A stretch of 64,000 bases of DNA, taken from the NCBI GenBank assembly GCA_905250025.1, contig CAJNOJ010000145.1:124001-188000 (forward strand), written 5' to 3'. Origin of the DNA: Adineta ricciae (taxonomy: Eukaryota > Rotifera > Eurotatoria > Adinetida > Adinetidae). The notes under the pieces were generated by a model. The model was not told the origin of the DNA. It saw only the letters and a list, made by a program, of their open reading frames with translations, and did not search any database. Shown one piece after another: positions 46,840 to 58,570 of the stretch; position 1 is the stretch's first letter; each line of letters begins with the position of its first letter. The position numbers and the translations under genes were made by a program.

Positions 46840-47805
46840 TTACTGTGAGGATTTTTGCAAAGGTTTGACAATATTACTCGATGTTTTTCGAGGTGTCACG
46901 TTTTTCCAAATCCATTTGATAAATTCTGGAAATAATCCCAAACAAATCCAAGGAATAAATAAACAAATCATATAGGTTAAATAAAAGATATATTCAACTT
47001 GAATATCTAAAAGAAATGTTGGTGAAACTAAATATTGAATTGCTGCGACAATTATTCCTGGAAACCAAGCGATCATATAAAGACACGACACACTCAATAA
47101 TTGTATTGTCATTCGTCGTTGTTTCTTCCAAGAAACTGATCCATGTCGACGAAGTCTTTGTCGAACTACTCGAATAATCAAAGATACATCTGCAAGAGTG
47201 ATGACAATGATTGGAAAACCATTATTAAATACCCAATCAAATGTTGCTAAAGATTTTTCATAAACCATATAACAATTTGCCAATCCGCAGATATTCGCAT
47301 AGAAATTCCATTGAGTTCCATCGCAAGTATCAAATAAAATGATAATTATGTAAAAAATCATTGGATAAATAATACAAATGAGAAGTGGCAAATGATGAAA
47401 AACATATCGATTTAATCGATTATTGAAGAGATTTGCATGAAAGATAAGAATATGTCGTTGAATGGATATTGTTGCCATTAACATTTCATTGGTACCATTG
47501 AGAGAATATTCAAGAAATGTCCACCATTTACAATAAGCATTTGTTGCTGGACTTATATAACCAAGACGATTGAAATGAATAACCATTGGTAAATCGAATG
47601 TTACTTGAATAAAATTGACAATTAATAGAACAAGTAAAGCTTGATTTTGACGAATATAAAAAATGGATTGATGAGTAAAGAAATAAAGAAAAATGAGTAA
47701 TGAAATGATAATTGACGGAATTTGTAAAGTTAAGAGAATTGCAAATTTAATTCGATGTGAAAGATATTGTGTTTCAACATTTGTACTTAATGTCGAATTC
47801 TCCAT
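46840..47805 (-). CDS. Rhodopsin-like GPCR
   Basis: Single exon, 321 residues, starting MENSTLSTNVETQYLSHR with an N-glycosylation site (NST). Seven hydrophobic segments; TM2 region LLVLLIVNFIQVTFDLPMV; after TM3 MATISIQRHILIF, with IQR in place of DRY; a basic loop 3 (RQRLRRHGSVSWKKQRRM); TM6 LYMIAWFPGIIVAAI. Cysteines YCKWW and CDGTQWN/CGLANC could pair outside. The tail is basic. It belongs to the same subfamily as the gene at 49651-50571, which shares the ERHIFIF/QRHILIF motif and WKKQRRM-type loop. Orphan; ligand unknown. Confidence 0.8.
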   Translation of the reverse strand: MENSTLSTNVETQYLSHRIKFAILLTLQIPSIIISLLIFLYFFTHQSIFYIRQNQALLVLLIVNFIQVTFDLPMVIHFNRLGYISPATNAYCKWWTFLEYSLNGTNEMLMATISIQRHILIFHANLFNNRLNRYVFHHLPLLICIIYPMIFYIIIILFDTCDGTQWNFYANICGLANCYMVYEKSLATFDWVFNNGFPIIVITLADVSLIIRVVRQRLRRHGSVSWKKQRRMTIQLLSVSCLYMIAWFPGIIVAAIQYLVSPTFLLDIQVEYIFYLTYMICLFIPWICLGLFPEFIKWIWKNVTPRKTSSNIVKPLQKSSQ

Positions 47806-48164
47806 ATTGTCAACAGTCGAAATGAAATATGTTTTCCAATGAAGAAAATCTATTGTAATATGATGTTATATCAATGAAATGATTATGTTTTAAATAGTCG
47901 AATGATCACTACTCGAAGCGACATAATGTTTGAAAAGTAAATCGAGGTTCTTTCCAAGGAACTGAATATGTTATTAAAGAGATGAATGACGTGTCTTTAA
48001 ATAAATATAGGACAGACAGTGGAATTTGATTCACCCGATTAGTAACAAAAGCACATGATTTCTATGTTAAGATAAAGAAAGAAGTCAGTTCAACCTGGTC
48101 TATATTTAATGAACTTTGATTTTATTAGATAAAAGAAGGAATACAAAGTTCTTTTTCTTATTTC
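47806..48164. other. Intergenic, 359 bp
   Basis: Upstream region of the GPCR and 3' tail of the SSUH2-like gene. Nothing else seen. Confidence 0.4.
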
Positions 48165-49424
48165 TTATAGAATGACACAACAAGGTGCAAAACACGCTGC
48201 TTTTTCTCCAAAACATCCACAACAATTGTAAGGATAATCATTTTCATAAATGGAATTCTCTCGTTTTTGTCCTGGATATTGACAAAAACGAAAGACATGA
48301 TCTAGAAAAGTCATCTGAATAGAAAAAGAAATTTTAATCTGTGTGAATTCTTACTCATTGTTGGATATCGTTTGTTGACAAAATGTTCTCCCATAATATA
48401 ATGAACTTCTTGAAAATTCATTTGTTCAATTGAAAATTCGAGTCGTCGCATAACATTATCGAGATTCATTGTTGGATTTAATTGTTTTTCATAATAATCT
48501 CGAATGATATTTTCTCTTAAAGGAATATCTGGAGTATTCTCAGGAATATTCTGCATACATTCTTCAATAGATGATACTTTTGACCATTCAATTCTATTGA
48601 TTAACCAAATAGGAGTTCGTTGTCCTTTGCGAATTTTTCTTTCGGCTAAAAACGAATTTTGATAAAAACATATCGTATGTCGAGTAAACCATTTCACAGT
48701 CAATGTTGGAACATGACGAAATCCTCCTAAGCCATTACAACTTCCACAAGTCATCTTACCAGAACCTCGACAATTATTACAACGTACTTTTGTATTACTA
48801 AAACCAACTATTCGATTCGATCGAATTCTCAATTGAACAAAGAAATCTTACTATGCATCATTGAGTCTTACTTTTCCATCGCCTTCACATTTGCTGCATA
48901 AAACAACACAAGTTGCTCTACATCGTCGACATCTTGAATACGATGTACTTTCCGACAATGCAAAAGTTTCTTTATGTTTATCAGCAGATGGTATTGGAAC
49001 AGAATAATCAGTCCAAATGTTTCCAACAGCTTCACCTTCAATCTCCGTATTCTCAAAAAATCGACCTAAACCGAACTTATTTTGTCGAATTCGATCTATC
49101 GAACTTACCCAACGATCGACTTCCCAAAACTTTTTCAGATTTCCACGGATAAGGTTGAGTTACCAGACGTAATTTTCTTGTTTCGAAGAGTATTTTCATC
49201 GAACATTGGTAAGCAGTCTTCGGTTCAACTTTTATAATCGCTGCATCATCAATAGGTCCCGAATGATAACAAAATTTCGAATCAACATACGTTTTTAGAT
49301 CAACGAGCAACTTTGGTAATTCTCTTGGCTTGAGAAAATCATCACCGTCATCATCTTCTGACCCATTGTTTACTTTCGATAATTCATTTACATCAAGAAC
49401 AACTTCTCGACGATCGTCAGACAT
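48165..49424 (-). CDS. SSUH2: SSUH2-like protein (DnaJ-type CxxCxGxG zinc finger)
   Basis: Homologue of vertebrate SSUH2, a poorly understood protein with chaperone-like zinc fingers. ATG 49424 begins MSDDRREVVLDVNEL. Exon 1 carries YHSGPIDDAAIIKVEPKTAY and CSMKILFETRKLRLVTQPYP. The middle exon has CRRCRATCVVLCSKCEGDGK; the next has RCNNCRGSGKMTCGSCNGLG, then QNIPENTPDIPLRENIIRDY and MGEHFVNKRYP. The C-terminal exon is cysteine-rich (YPYNCCGCFGEKAACFAPCC). The acceptor joining GDGK to VRCNNC could not be fixed by eye, so that boundary is approximate. Confidence 0.75.
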
Positions 49425-49650
49425 GTCGAATTTTCACTCAATATCAACTATTGGAGTAAAACATCGTTAAAAAAACGTTTCTTATGTAGTTTTCTGCGAA
49501 AAGAACCTTTTCTTCTTTGATAACAAGAATGATGATGATAAGACATCTGTTATCATTCACTGTTTTACATAACAAATTCCTACATTTTCATATCATCATC
49601 ATCGTGTCTGGATGATAGACATAAGATTTGAAAGAAAACAATTTTCTTTA

Positions 49651-50571
49651 TTAAGTATTATTAGTCCTTGTTCGAATCGGAACAATCTGAATTCTTTGTC
49701 TTTTCCAAAATAATAATTTCGACCAAATCTCCGGGAGTAAACTAAGACAAACAAACGGCATAAGAATATTGAGAAATCGTACCATAAAATTCAGATAATT
49801 GACTTGAATCGCAGCAGCAAATGTTGATAAACAACAATTTTGTACAATACTCACAAGAGTCGTTGGTAAAGTTAAAACAAGAAAAAGAATCGCAATTGAC
49901 ATTAATTGAAGAATCATCTGACGACATTTTCGCCATCGAAAGAGATTTTGTTGAACTTGTCGTTTCTGGAGAATGACACGAAGAAGTAAACTAATTGTAA
50001 AAGTAACGACAACGAATGTTGGAAGAAAGTTATGTGCGATTCGAGCATAGAGAGCGAGAGATGGAACTTTTAATGCACATGGATATGCACAGAATAATGC
50101 GAACATGTTAAAGTGATTTTCACATGGATAAACAAATGTTATGAAGAAATTAAAGAGAATTGGATAAAGAAATGCGAAGAGAAAAAGTGGAAAATAATGA
50201 AAGAGAAGTCGATGGAAACGATGAGTGAATATTTGAGAATGAAATATGAAAATATGACGTTCGATTGAAGCCCAGGACATTGTTAAATATGTTGAAATTG
50301 TTAAAGTTGAATTGATAAAATTCCAGAAAAGACATAAAATATTTGTTGATGGTTGAACATGACCTGTACGAAGGTAATTCAAAGTAAATGGATGATTAAA
50401 ACATAAATCAAATAGAGAAATGAGTAATAAAATTAATGGAACATGATTATGAAGAGTTGAACGAAGATTTGAATTCGATAATAAATGAAATAAGGTGAAT
50501 ATACAAAAAATTATTGAGAAAATATAAGAAATTTGTAATGAAATATATTTGATTTCATTGATTAAATCCAT
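49651..50571 (-). CDS. Rhodopsin-like GPCR (paralogue of 46840-47805)
   Basis: Single exon, 306 residues from MDLINEIKYISLQ. Seven hydrophobic segments; TM3 end MSWASIERHIFIF (IER in place of DRY); loop 3 RVILQKRQVQQNLFRWRKCR; TM6 IAILFLVLTLPTTLVSIV; TM7 FLNILMPFVCLSLLPEIW. Cysteines ILCLFW, YPCENH and FCAYPC suit extracellular disulfides. The SSUH2-like gene lies between it and its paralogue, so the pair was separated after duplication, or SSUH2 was already there. Confidence 0.8.
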   Translation of the reverse strand: MDLINEIKYISLQISYIFSIIFCIFTLFHLLSNSNLRSTLHNHVPLILLLISLFDLCFNHPFTLNYLRTGHVQPSTNILCLFWNFINSTLTISTYLTMSWASIERHIFIFHSQIFTHRFHRLLFHYFPLFLFAFLYPILFNFFITFVYPCENHFNMFALFCAYPCALKVPSLALYARIAHNFLPTFVVVTFTISLLLRVILQKRQVQQNLFRWRKCRQMILQLMSIAILFLVLTLPTTLVSIVQNCCLSTFAAAIQVNYLNFMVRFLNILMPFVCLSLLPEIWSKLLFWKRQRIQIVPIRTRTNNT

Positions 50572-51083
50572 TGAACGGAGAATAGGAAATGTTATTATTT
50601 TGAGTACAAACTTCGAAATGAGACACTTCTACGTAGTGTTGATATCAAAGATTTGCTTTCTCTTCATTAAAATCTAATGATTATCTCTCGAAACGACATA
50701 ATATAATCAAAGATGAGATTTTCTACTCATGTATTCATGTCTTCGAAAACATAAATATAAACCTGAAGAAATCATTGTGTTGGATGACTCAATCTGTTCT
50801 ATTTTTGTAAATTATTTCCACAGATTGATCGACAAAGTGAGTTGAATGAACATCATCCATTGGTAAACTTACAATAAAATTCATATGAGATTAATAAATC
50901 ATGTAAAACTTTGTTTCAATATCTATTCATGAAGTCTTCTATGATATTCATTAAAAATGAATACTATGACAAAGTTCATCATGTTTCATAGATTTTATTT
51001 TTGAATGAATTCAATTCTCGTGTCAACGAATAAAGTCTGAGTGTATCTTTCGGAAGTTGTTGACAAAAAAAGAACAGTCAAAA
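50572..51083. other. Intergenic, 512 bp
   Basis: No coding or repeat structure seen between the GPCR start and the 3' end of the ART-TPR gene. Confidence 0.4.
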
Positions 51084-53480
51084 CTATGGAGATGTTTCAT
51101 TGGTCTCTACTGGATAAATCATATTATTACATTGATCAATAAGATTCTTTGTTTTTTGAATAATTGAATGAGATTTTGGATAAATTTTCTCTTGTAAATA
51201 TAATGCAGATTTTAAACGATCTGCAGCTATTTCATATTCACATTGATAATTCATAAGATGAACAGCAACAAGTATGAGACATTGAATTGTTTTTTCATAA
51301 TGTAAATGAGTATTTTTTTGAAGTATATTCAATGCTTCTTCATAAAGTTTCAATCGTAATGAAATCTTATTTTGATCATCATCATAAAGTTCGCCTTGTT
51401 TTATTTTAAAATATGCAACACTTGAATAATCACGAGTCAAATGAGTTTCATAGATCATAATTTGTTCGTTACACATCGATTCCGCTTTGTTGATATCCAT
51501 TTGTCGACGATAACATTCAATTAAAGCTAAAGTTGAATGTACTCGACGTAGATCACCAATTAATAATGTTTTTTTACTTGATTCCAATGCTTCTTTATAA
51601 AATTGAGTTGCCGCTGAATATTCTTGTTGAGCCAAATGCAAATCACCCGCAATTCCTTTGTAATGTAAAATCGCTGATTCCGGTGTTGATTGAGTTTTGA
51701 TGAGAATCTCGAACGCTTGACAACGTAATTTAAGTGCAGTTTTATAATTTTCCATAAGAATGTGAATAGAAGCTTGATTTAATTTGATAGTTGCAATACT
51801 GATTGGATGAATTCCATGACATTTCAATGCTTTTTCATAATAGCTAAGTGCTTTGGGATAATTTTGAATCGCTTTGTAATAATTGGCAAGTCCGTTGAAA
51901 GTCGTTTCAAAAACAGGATGTGTAATAGGATGACTTTTTTGTTTGAGATTTCGAGCAAAATTGAGACAAATATATGCAGCACGCCAATTGGTTGTTTGTA
52001 AATGAAGATGACCGAGATGATCGTGAACAGAAGCGATGTATTTGTGATTTTTTGGTAAAATATGTGACATCATTTGAAAATACGATTCCGCTTTGTCATG
52101 TTGATTTAAATCGATTAATAAACGACCAAAATAGATTTCAATATTTTCATTTCGTAATTTTGTTGGATCAAAACATTTATGAGTTTCATCTATTTTTGTA
52201 TTTGTTGTTCTCATTCTGATACGTGTTAATGAATTCTTCTTCTCATCAAATGGAGAAGTATTTATTTCATCTTTTACATTGATAATTTCGAATGTTGAAC
52301 CAATATTGAACAGAATTTCATGTTCTCCATGTTTTGAATAATCGTGAATATCAGCAAAGATACAACTATTTCGACTAAATGGTTCGACTTCGATTTCGAA
52401 AAGAACAACTCGGAATTCTTCGGTATTTTCTGCAGATATGATGAAATTGAGTGCAACGTTGATTAATTTCGACGTCGAAAGAAATCCATTCGTGGAAATT
52501 AATCCACCTTTATTATCTCTTATTTTCGAAAGTTCACTAACAGGTAAATGAGATTGGCCACGATAGACGAGAAAACGTTCGGAAATATTTTGTTTTTCTT
52601 GTAATTTTTTCAATTCATTTGAAAGATCGAGACAATAAAAACGAAATAAATACCATAAAGACATATCTTCAGTACGAAATGCTCGATTAATCAATCGATA
52701 GACAAAACTATCTCGAGTATACCATTCAATTGCTTTCGACGGAGTGTAAGTTCGTTGAAATTCTTCAATACGTTGTAATTCACTTCGATTTCCACGATAA
52801 AAGTCACGACATTTGTTAATCATAATCTGTATTTCCATTTCATGATTTTTGATCTTTTTCTTTGATCGTTTTGCAGAGAGAAGATCGACAAACAACGGAT
52901 AGGAGAAATAAGAATTATCCTCAATTGTCATTGGAGATGACGTTAACATTCTCGTTGAGATCAACTTCTGAGCTGGAAAAAGATTAAATCGTAAAGATGG
53001 AAGAACACGAAGAATACTTTGTTTTAAACTTTCATGATCAGTACAAACATCAACTACATTAAACCATCGATTGGTATCCGCAAGTAATTTGTATTTATTA
53101 TAATCTTGACAAAAGATAATCACAGATGGAAGTCTTTCATCGATATGTTGAAATGAAGATGAAACGGTTTTGTTTAAAATGTCTTTAGCAAATTGACCGG
53201 ATAGAATTAAGAGAGTTTTTAACTGTTGAGTATCGGATGTTTGAATTGCATTGATGAATTTGTCTTTATCGTCAAAAAATGAACATTGATCATTGTTTAT
53301 ACTTTTTAAAAGCATTTTTGTTCGAATCGAATCACTTTTATTGTCGTTTGCATTTTGATCCAACCAAATGATTTTATAATGTTCATTTCGTATATCTTTT
53401 TCTGAAATACTTCGTCTCAATGAACTTTCAGTACTCACTGGTTGCTTCTTACGAAAAACAGACAGTATTTTCGACATCAT
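51084..53480 (-). CDS. Arginine-type ADP-ribosyltransferase fused to TPR repeats
   Basis: 798 residues in a single exon. Residues ~1-205 are of unknown fold and resemble N-terminal regions of bdelloid ART proteins. The ART domain (~215-420) has the R-S-E signature: RFLVYRGQSHLP (Arg for NAD), STNGFLSTS (STS) and GEHEILFNIGSTFEI (ExE, which suggests arginine as target). About seven TPR / kinesin-light-chain-type repeats fill ~455-785 (YFGRLLIDLNQHDKAESYFQ, HLGHLHLQTTNWRAAYICL, GLANYYKAIQNYPKALSYYE, GDLHLAQQEYSAATQFYKEA). No signal peptide or membrane segment, so it is probably cytosolic. Such fusions are abundant in bdelloids; substrate and role are unknown. It could modify proteins recruited by the TPRs. 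Confidence 0.85.
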   Translation of the reverse strand: MMSKILSVFRKKQPVSTESSLRRSISEKDIRNEHYKIIWLDQNANDNKSDSIRTKMLLKSINNDQCSFFDDKDKFINAIQTSDTQQLKTLLILSGQFAKDILNKTVSSSFQHIDERLPSVIIFCQDYNKYKLLADTNRWFNVVDVCTDHESLKQSILRVLPSLRFNLFPAQKLISTRMLTSSPMTIEDNSYFSYPLFVDLLSAKRSKKKIKNHEMEIQIMINKCRDFYRGNRSELQRIEEFQRTYTPSKAIEWYTRDSFVYRLINRAFRTEDMSLWYLFRFYCLDLSNELKKLQEKQNISERFLVYRGQSHLPVSELSKIRDNKGGLISTNGFLSTSKLINVALNFIISAENTEEFRVVLFEIEVEPFSRNSCIFADIHDYSKHGEHEILFNIGSTFEIINVKDEINTSPFDEKKNSLTRIRMRTTNTKIDETHKCFDPTKLRNENIEIYFGRLLIDLNQHDKAESYFQMMSHILPKNHKYIASVHDHLGHLHLQTTNWRAAYICLNFARNLKQKSHPITHPVFETTFNGLANYYKAIQNYPKALSYYEKALKCHGIHPISIATIKLNQASIHILMENYKTALKLRCQAFEILIKTQSTPESAILHYKGIAGDLHLAQQEYSAATQFYKEALESSKKTLLIGDLRRVHSTLALIECYRRQMDINKAESMCNEQIMIYETHLTRDYSSVAYFKIKQGELYDDDQNKISLRLKLYEEALNILQKNTHLHYEKTIQCLILVAVHLMNYQCEYEIAADRLKSALYLQEKIYPKSHSIIQKTKNLIDQCNNMIYPVETNETSP

Positions 53481-53946
53481 ATAATGAACTGAGATTAATC
53501 ACCTATGAAAGATTATCGATTCAATGAATATTTTTAAAATGGTGTTACTTACTTTTATATCAAGTGGAAATTTACACAAAGAAAACAAAAAAAATCTTTC
53601 CAACATGGGACAAAGATAAAGATTATTGGGAGAAATCTTACTTTGATATCGATGCCGAGTAGGATTTCGCGTGAAATGAGAGACTCTTTCCCCATGGGAA
53701 GATTTTTTCGATTTATTTTATCTTACGAACAAATATAATGTAGAGTTTCTTCTTCCCATATGATTTGTTCTCTTTATGTTGTTTCGACAATTGTTAATCT
53801 TCATATATTTCTCATAGTTTGAGGAAATTACATTCGTAGGTCATTTATCAGTCTTAGTTTTCTGAGTTCTTTGTAAAATTATAATTGTATTTTTATAAAC
53901 ATTTCATTTCCCTTTCAATAATGATTTCACTTTTTAGTTTTGTGTA
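53481..53946. other. Divergent-promoter spacer
   Basis: 466 bp between the start of the ART-TPR gene (minus) and the start of the lectin-PAN-MORN gene (plus). A TTTTTAG acceptor-like site precedes ATG 53947, so the latter may have a 5' non-coding exon here. Confidence 0.4.
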
Positions 53947-56741
53947 ATGGAAGGTGGTCCAACACTGTATTTTGTTCTCAATTCGCCGATGTATTTCGCT
54001 ACTTATTCGCGAAAGTTGACGTTAAGAATGTTTCTTTATTTCCATGCAAAACTCATTACACTGACATTTCTTCTGATATTGGCGATTATAGGAGGATTAA
54101 TGTTTATGTTTGGAGTATTTGGTAAGTTTTAGAAATTGTTAATAGAGAAAGTGATCATTTCTCATCATCTCATTCTTAGATAAGATGTATATCATTGCAT
54201 TATTGTAGAGAATATCTAAAAAACGAAATCATTTGTGCTTCTAATGTTACTTTATTTTTACATTTTTATTATCGAAAAAGAGTTTCTTAATGTGAAATGA
54301 GTTTTGTTTTCAGTTTGCATATTCGACTTTACAAGATATTTACAATTCGATTCTACACTAATCTTTGTCTGATTTCTTCATTTAAAGGGGAGAAAACTAC
54401 AACAGTCGATGTTTATCATCAAGACACGGATCTGATTATTCGCCGTTGTCCAAAGTTGAAGATTAATTCGGCTATTTACCAATCAAATTTCTACAATCCG
54501 GCAGAGTGTCAAAAAGACGTTACTTCTCGTGTACAACAACTATGCGAGAATAAAACGAACGATCAATGTAGCTTTACTGTAACCAATGAGATGTTTCAGA
54601 GTGAAAGATGTTTAAAACGTTACTCAAAACAATTGGTCGTCAATTATACATGCAGTAAGATAATATTGATAAAACTCTCTTTACTTCTCATAAAAGATTT
54701 TCTCTTCCTGCTTATTTTCTGAATATTTAAAGTTATATTTTGAAATCTCTTTTATAGCTCTCTTCGACAAATATCTGTAATATGTATTTTTGATACATGG
54801 TAAACTAAAACGAACTTTTCGAATATACAATCGACACATGATGTATACGATACTACGTGTTCTTTTTCACCTTTAGAGTATCGAACGAGAAATAACAGAC
54901 GAAGATGCACACTTTGTGCAACATCAAGTCATACTCGAAGCTGCCAGAGTTGTACGGGTGTGGAAAAGTATGAAAACGAGCAGAAATGTAGTATATCATG
55001 CGAGTGTCGAACGATAGGTGGGGATTTTCAAACAAGCAATGCTACATGGTACAATAACTGTGAGTTATGGAATAGCAATGGTGAATTAAAGTGTGCATCT
55101 GACTTGAAAGATCGATGTCCTGACAAGACAATAATGCACAACATGAGTATGTCGCATCTATGATTTGAACATTGTTAAGATATATAGAACATTGACTACT
55201 CGAGAGACTCGATTTATGGTTGAATCGATACATGGAGGGAGAATAATATTATTGAAAAAATTGTATGTTTCAATCTTAATGGTTCAGAGAGGCCATGAAT
55301 GACATCGACACATATCGTCTATTGATTACTTCAAATTTTGATAAATGGATTGGGCTTACACGATGCATCCTTTTATACTGAAGTCTTAATTATTTATTCG
55401 CATTAGAGAACGAATACTCTGGAAGGAAACTAACTGATCGAAATCTTTTTTCGTTCTACAGACAAAATTTAGAGCTTAGATAAAATAGTTCTATACAGCA
55501 TATATAAAGTGGTGGAAAGTTTAGAACTTTCGCTGAAACTCAGTGTTTCCCTATGATACAATTCTCTCAGTAAATGCGTCATGATAGTATACTATACGCT
55601 TATACGTATATAAATCTACTGGTTATGTGTGAAGTGCGACATAACTCGATTAATTATATCAAATACATACGAAATCCTTTGTTCATATCTTTTCTAATAG
55701 ATTTTATAAACAATTGTACGTGTAACGGTGTTTTATTGTTAGATGGATTTGATTATCCAGGTAGAGATATCTACGAAATTGGAAATATATCCCTACAACA
55801 GTGTTTTGATAATTGTACAAAAACATCAAACTGTATTGGCTTTGCATTTGACCCCTTTGGTTCACAATGCTGGACAAAATGGAAGTTGGAAAACTTGCGG
55901 TACCCTACAGATTATATAAGAACCACTGGTATCGTCATTGAAAGACTTGGTAAGTTATTTTATCTTCTCTATGCTAAGAAAATTGTCCTATGTTTGGAAG
56001 ATAAAGCTCTGAGAGTTATATCTGTATCGGTGTAGGTCGAAAAGAGAATCTCGTGGAACTGAAATAGAACTGAAAATTGTCGTTTCCTGACGTTTAACCA
56101 GATATTTCAAAATTTAACGCTCGTGTGTTTTGATACGATGAAGTGTGAAAATAACTTTTAGTTATTTTACCACTTTTTTAGGTTTCGATATGATCAGGAA
56201 TAATTCAAATGGTGATATTCCAACTCAGCAATCATCTCGTTCAATAAAGACAGTCTATATTAAAGAAGGTGAAGAATATCATGGTCAAGTTAATGCATCT
56301 GGCTCACTCGTCGGATATGGTTTATATTTGTGGAAGAATGGTGATATGTATTTGGGCCAATTTACAAGTGGTGTTCAGACTGGAAGGGGTACAATGGTTT
56401 ACAATGATAAAAACAAATATGTTGGAGACTTTGTAGATGGCGATCGACATGGCAATGGTACGATGATTTGGGCGAACAATGATAAATATGATGGAAATTG
56501 GGTGAATGGAAATATTGAAGGCAATGGCACAAAAATCTGGTCGAATGGTGATGAGTATGAAGGGCAATGGGAAGATGATATGCGAAATGGATATGGCGTC
56601 TTTAAAGAATCAAATGGTGATACATACCGAGGAAATTGGGTAAATGATCGTAAACAAGGCAGAGGAACAATGACATATTCCAATGGGAGCATTTTAGAAA
56701 CAACTTGGGCAGCTGACGATCCATATCCGATGTCTCACTAA
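53947..56741 (+). CDS. Type II membrane protein: SUEL-like lectin, cysteine-rich region, PAN/apple domain, MORN repeats
   Basis: Five exons (53947..54121, 54388..54654, 54877..55146, 55701..55949, 56182..56741) join in frame to 506 residues. A membrane anchor (LITLTFLLILAIIGGLMFMF) lies near residues 38-57. Next is a galactose/rhamnose-binding (SUEL) lectin-like domain: RRCPKLKINSAIYQSNFY...CQKDVTSRVQQLC...DQCSFTVTNEMF...QLVVNYTC. A cysteine-rich stretch (CTLCATSSH, CSISCECRTIGGDFQ) follows, then a PAN/apple-like domain (SLQQCFDNCTKTSNCIGFAF, SQCWTKW), then six MORN repeats (YLGQFTSGVQTGRGTMVY, YVGDFVDGDRHGNGTMIW and so on). MORN repeats are normally cytosolic, so this topology is odd. Exon phases agree throughout, supporting one gene, but the 554-nt intron 3 leaves room for two genes. 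Confidence 0.6.
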
Positions 56742-57234
56742 GACTATCTAGATTTTCATGGACTGTCTTTCTTGTAATAAATAATCAAGAATAATAAAGT
56801 TAACATTCTATAACATTTATTTTGGCGTTCGACTTATTTAGCATAGAAATTAACCACCATTTAAACAATCCTATTTTGTAGCCAATTGACGCGGTATACT
56901 CTCCTCCAGTTTGGACATACGGAGAAGAGAAGTGAAATTATTAGTAAAATGAATGTAATTATTAAAACAAATATACAAGACTAAAAGTATTATGTTCGCT
57001 ATCGACAGAACATGTCGATTTCTAGTCGTGATGTTCATTCTGATCGAAAATATTCTACTTATAAAGCGTCAAGTAAAGCAATAACTATTTCGACTAACCA
57101 AACATTCAGCGGTCATTTTCATACGTTTGACAATGTATATTTGTGACTTTGAACTGTTGAGAGTTTCAATTCGTACAGATTTTCCCTCTCTTCACATTTG
57201 AAATATAGAAAAAATGTGCTCATTATTTATTTTC
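56742..57234. other. Intergenic between convergent genes
   Basis: 493 bp with polyadenylation-type AATAAA words near 56777-56800. No other structure. Confidence 0.4.
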
Positions 57235-58405
57235 TTATAAAAATCGAATAAATGGTGGAGCAGGTAAATTTGAATCTGCTGTACTATAAACAGCTGCTTG
57301 TTTAAAAAGACAAGGTGTTTCTCTCCATAAATATCGAACAGCATGAATTGATTTCGACTGACATATTGTTGGTATAAGAAGTTTAACAGTAATCGGTGAA
57401 AATGGATCATAAATAGGTGTTACTGATAACCAATTGGTTTCATTTAACATACATATTTGTTGATCTTCACAACATATCTAAATCAAAGATTTCTTTCTCA
57501 TTGAAAATTTCAAAAAGACATTTACTTCAAATCCATTTGAATTTCGTAGTTCAATTGATGATGAAAATGTACTTAAATATGTAACATTCATTCGATCGAA
57601 ACTATCTCGTACAACTTCATTTGGAATTGGTCCTTGATAAGCAACATTTGTTTGTTTATAAACCATAGCAAGACCAGACCGAGAAAGACGATAACCAACA
57701 TCAAGTTTTGTTCGAGGATGAACACTTTTTGTGATAAAAGAAAATCTCGTCATATTCAGATTATTTTTCATCTCACCCTCCTTGATCATCACGTAAATCG
57801 ATTGTTGTTGCCATAAATACATTTTCAGTTGCATTATTTGGTGTAAAACCAAAATCAAATGTTTGATGCCATCGAATCCATGGAAATCCACCAATAATCT
57901 TTCCTGTTGATTCTCCTGTTGATAACTAAAGAAAAGAAAATTCTTTTTAAAAAATTCATTGAAAAGAAATACTTGAACAAAACCAAATGGAAATTGTGAA
58001 TCTATGAGAGAATTTGTACGTTGTTGCCATGTAAATCTCCAATATTGAATCATTTTCCGAAATGTACATTGATATTTGTCTCGATTATAATTCACATTTG
58101 CTTCTCCTTGATACCAAATCACTCCTTTGATTATCAGTCGTGTTAATGGATAAATCATCGCATTATAAATAACAGAATTATTCAATTTGACTTCATCTTC
58201 CTTTCTGAAATTTCAAAATTCTCAATCATTCAATCACATTCATCAAATTTACATTAACATATGACAATCTTTGAAAACTTCAGGTGGTGACCATAATTCA
58301 ATTGATGATTCACTCCAAGATGTATGAATAAGACCAATTGGTCTATGATCATCTAATTCTACATGAACCATTCGACCATAAATCCAACATACAGCTGCGT
58401 GGCAC

Positions 58406-58570
58406 GATATTTCCGCGCGTGACATTACCGCGCCGACAGTACCGCGCCGACAGTACCGCGCACGACAGTACCGCGCACGACACCACCGCGCACGACACCA
58501 CCGCGTATTGACACTACCGCGCATTGACATTATCGCGCACGACACTACAGCGCATTGACACTACCGCGCA
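58406..58570. repeat. Left terminal inverted repeat, modular
   Basis: About ten units of 15-17 bp with core ACCGCGC-A/C-GACA. Variants alternate as ACCGCGCACGACAGT, ACCGCGCACGACACC and ACCGCGCATTGACACT. Compared with the right end it has an extra ACCGCGCCGACAGT unit and an extra inner unit. Confidence 0.85.

Noticed and set aside
51084..53480. Bacterial ADP-ribosylating toxin
   Set aside because: The ART domain is of the animal arginine-specific type, has no secretion signal, and is joined to TPRs as in other bdelloid proteins.
56322..56692. Minus-strand ORFs of 80-97 codons
   Set aside because: They are antisense to the MORN repeat exon, whose repeat structure keeps other frames open.
58406..58570. 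CRISPR-like array of short repeats
   Set aside because: Units are contiguous without unique spacers and are mirrored at the other end of a transposon; they are terminal inverted repeats.
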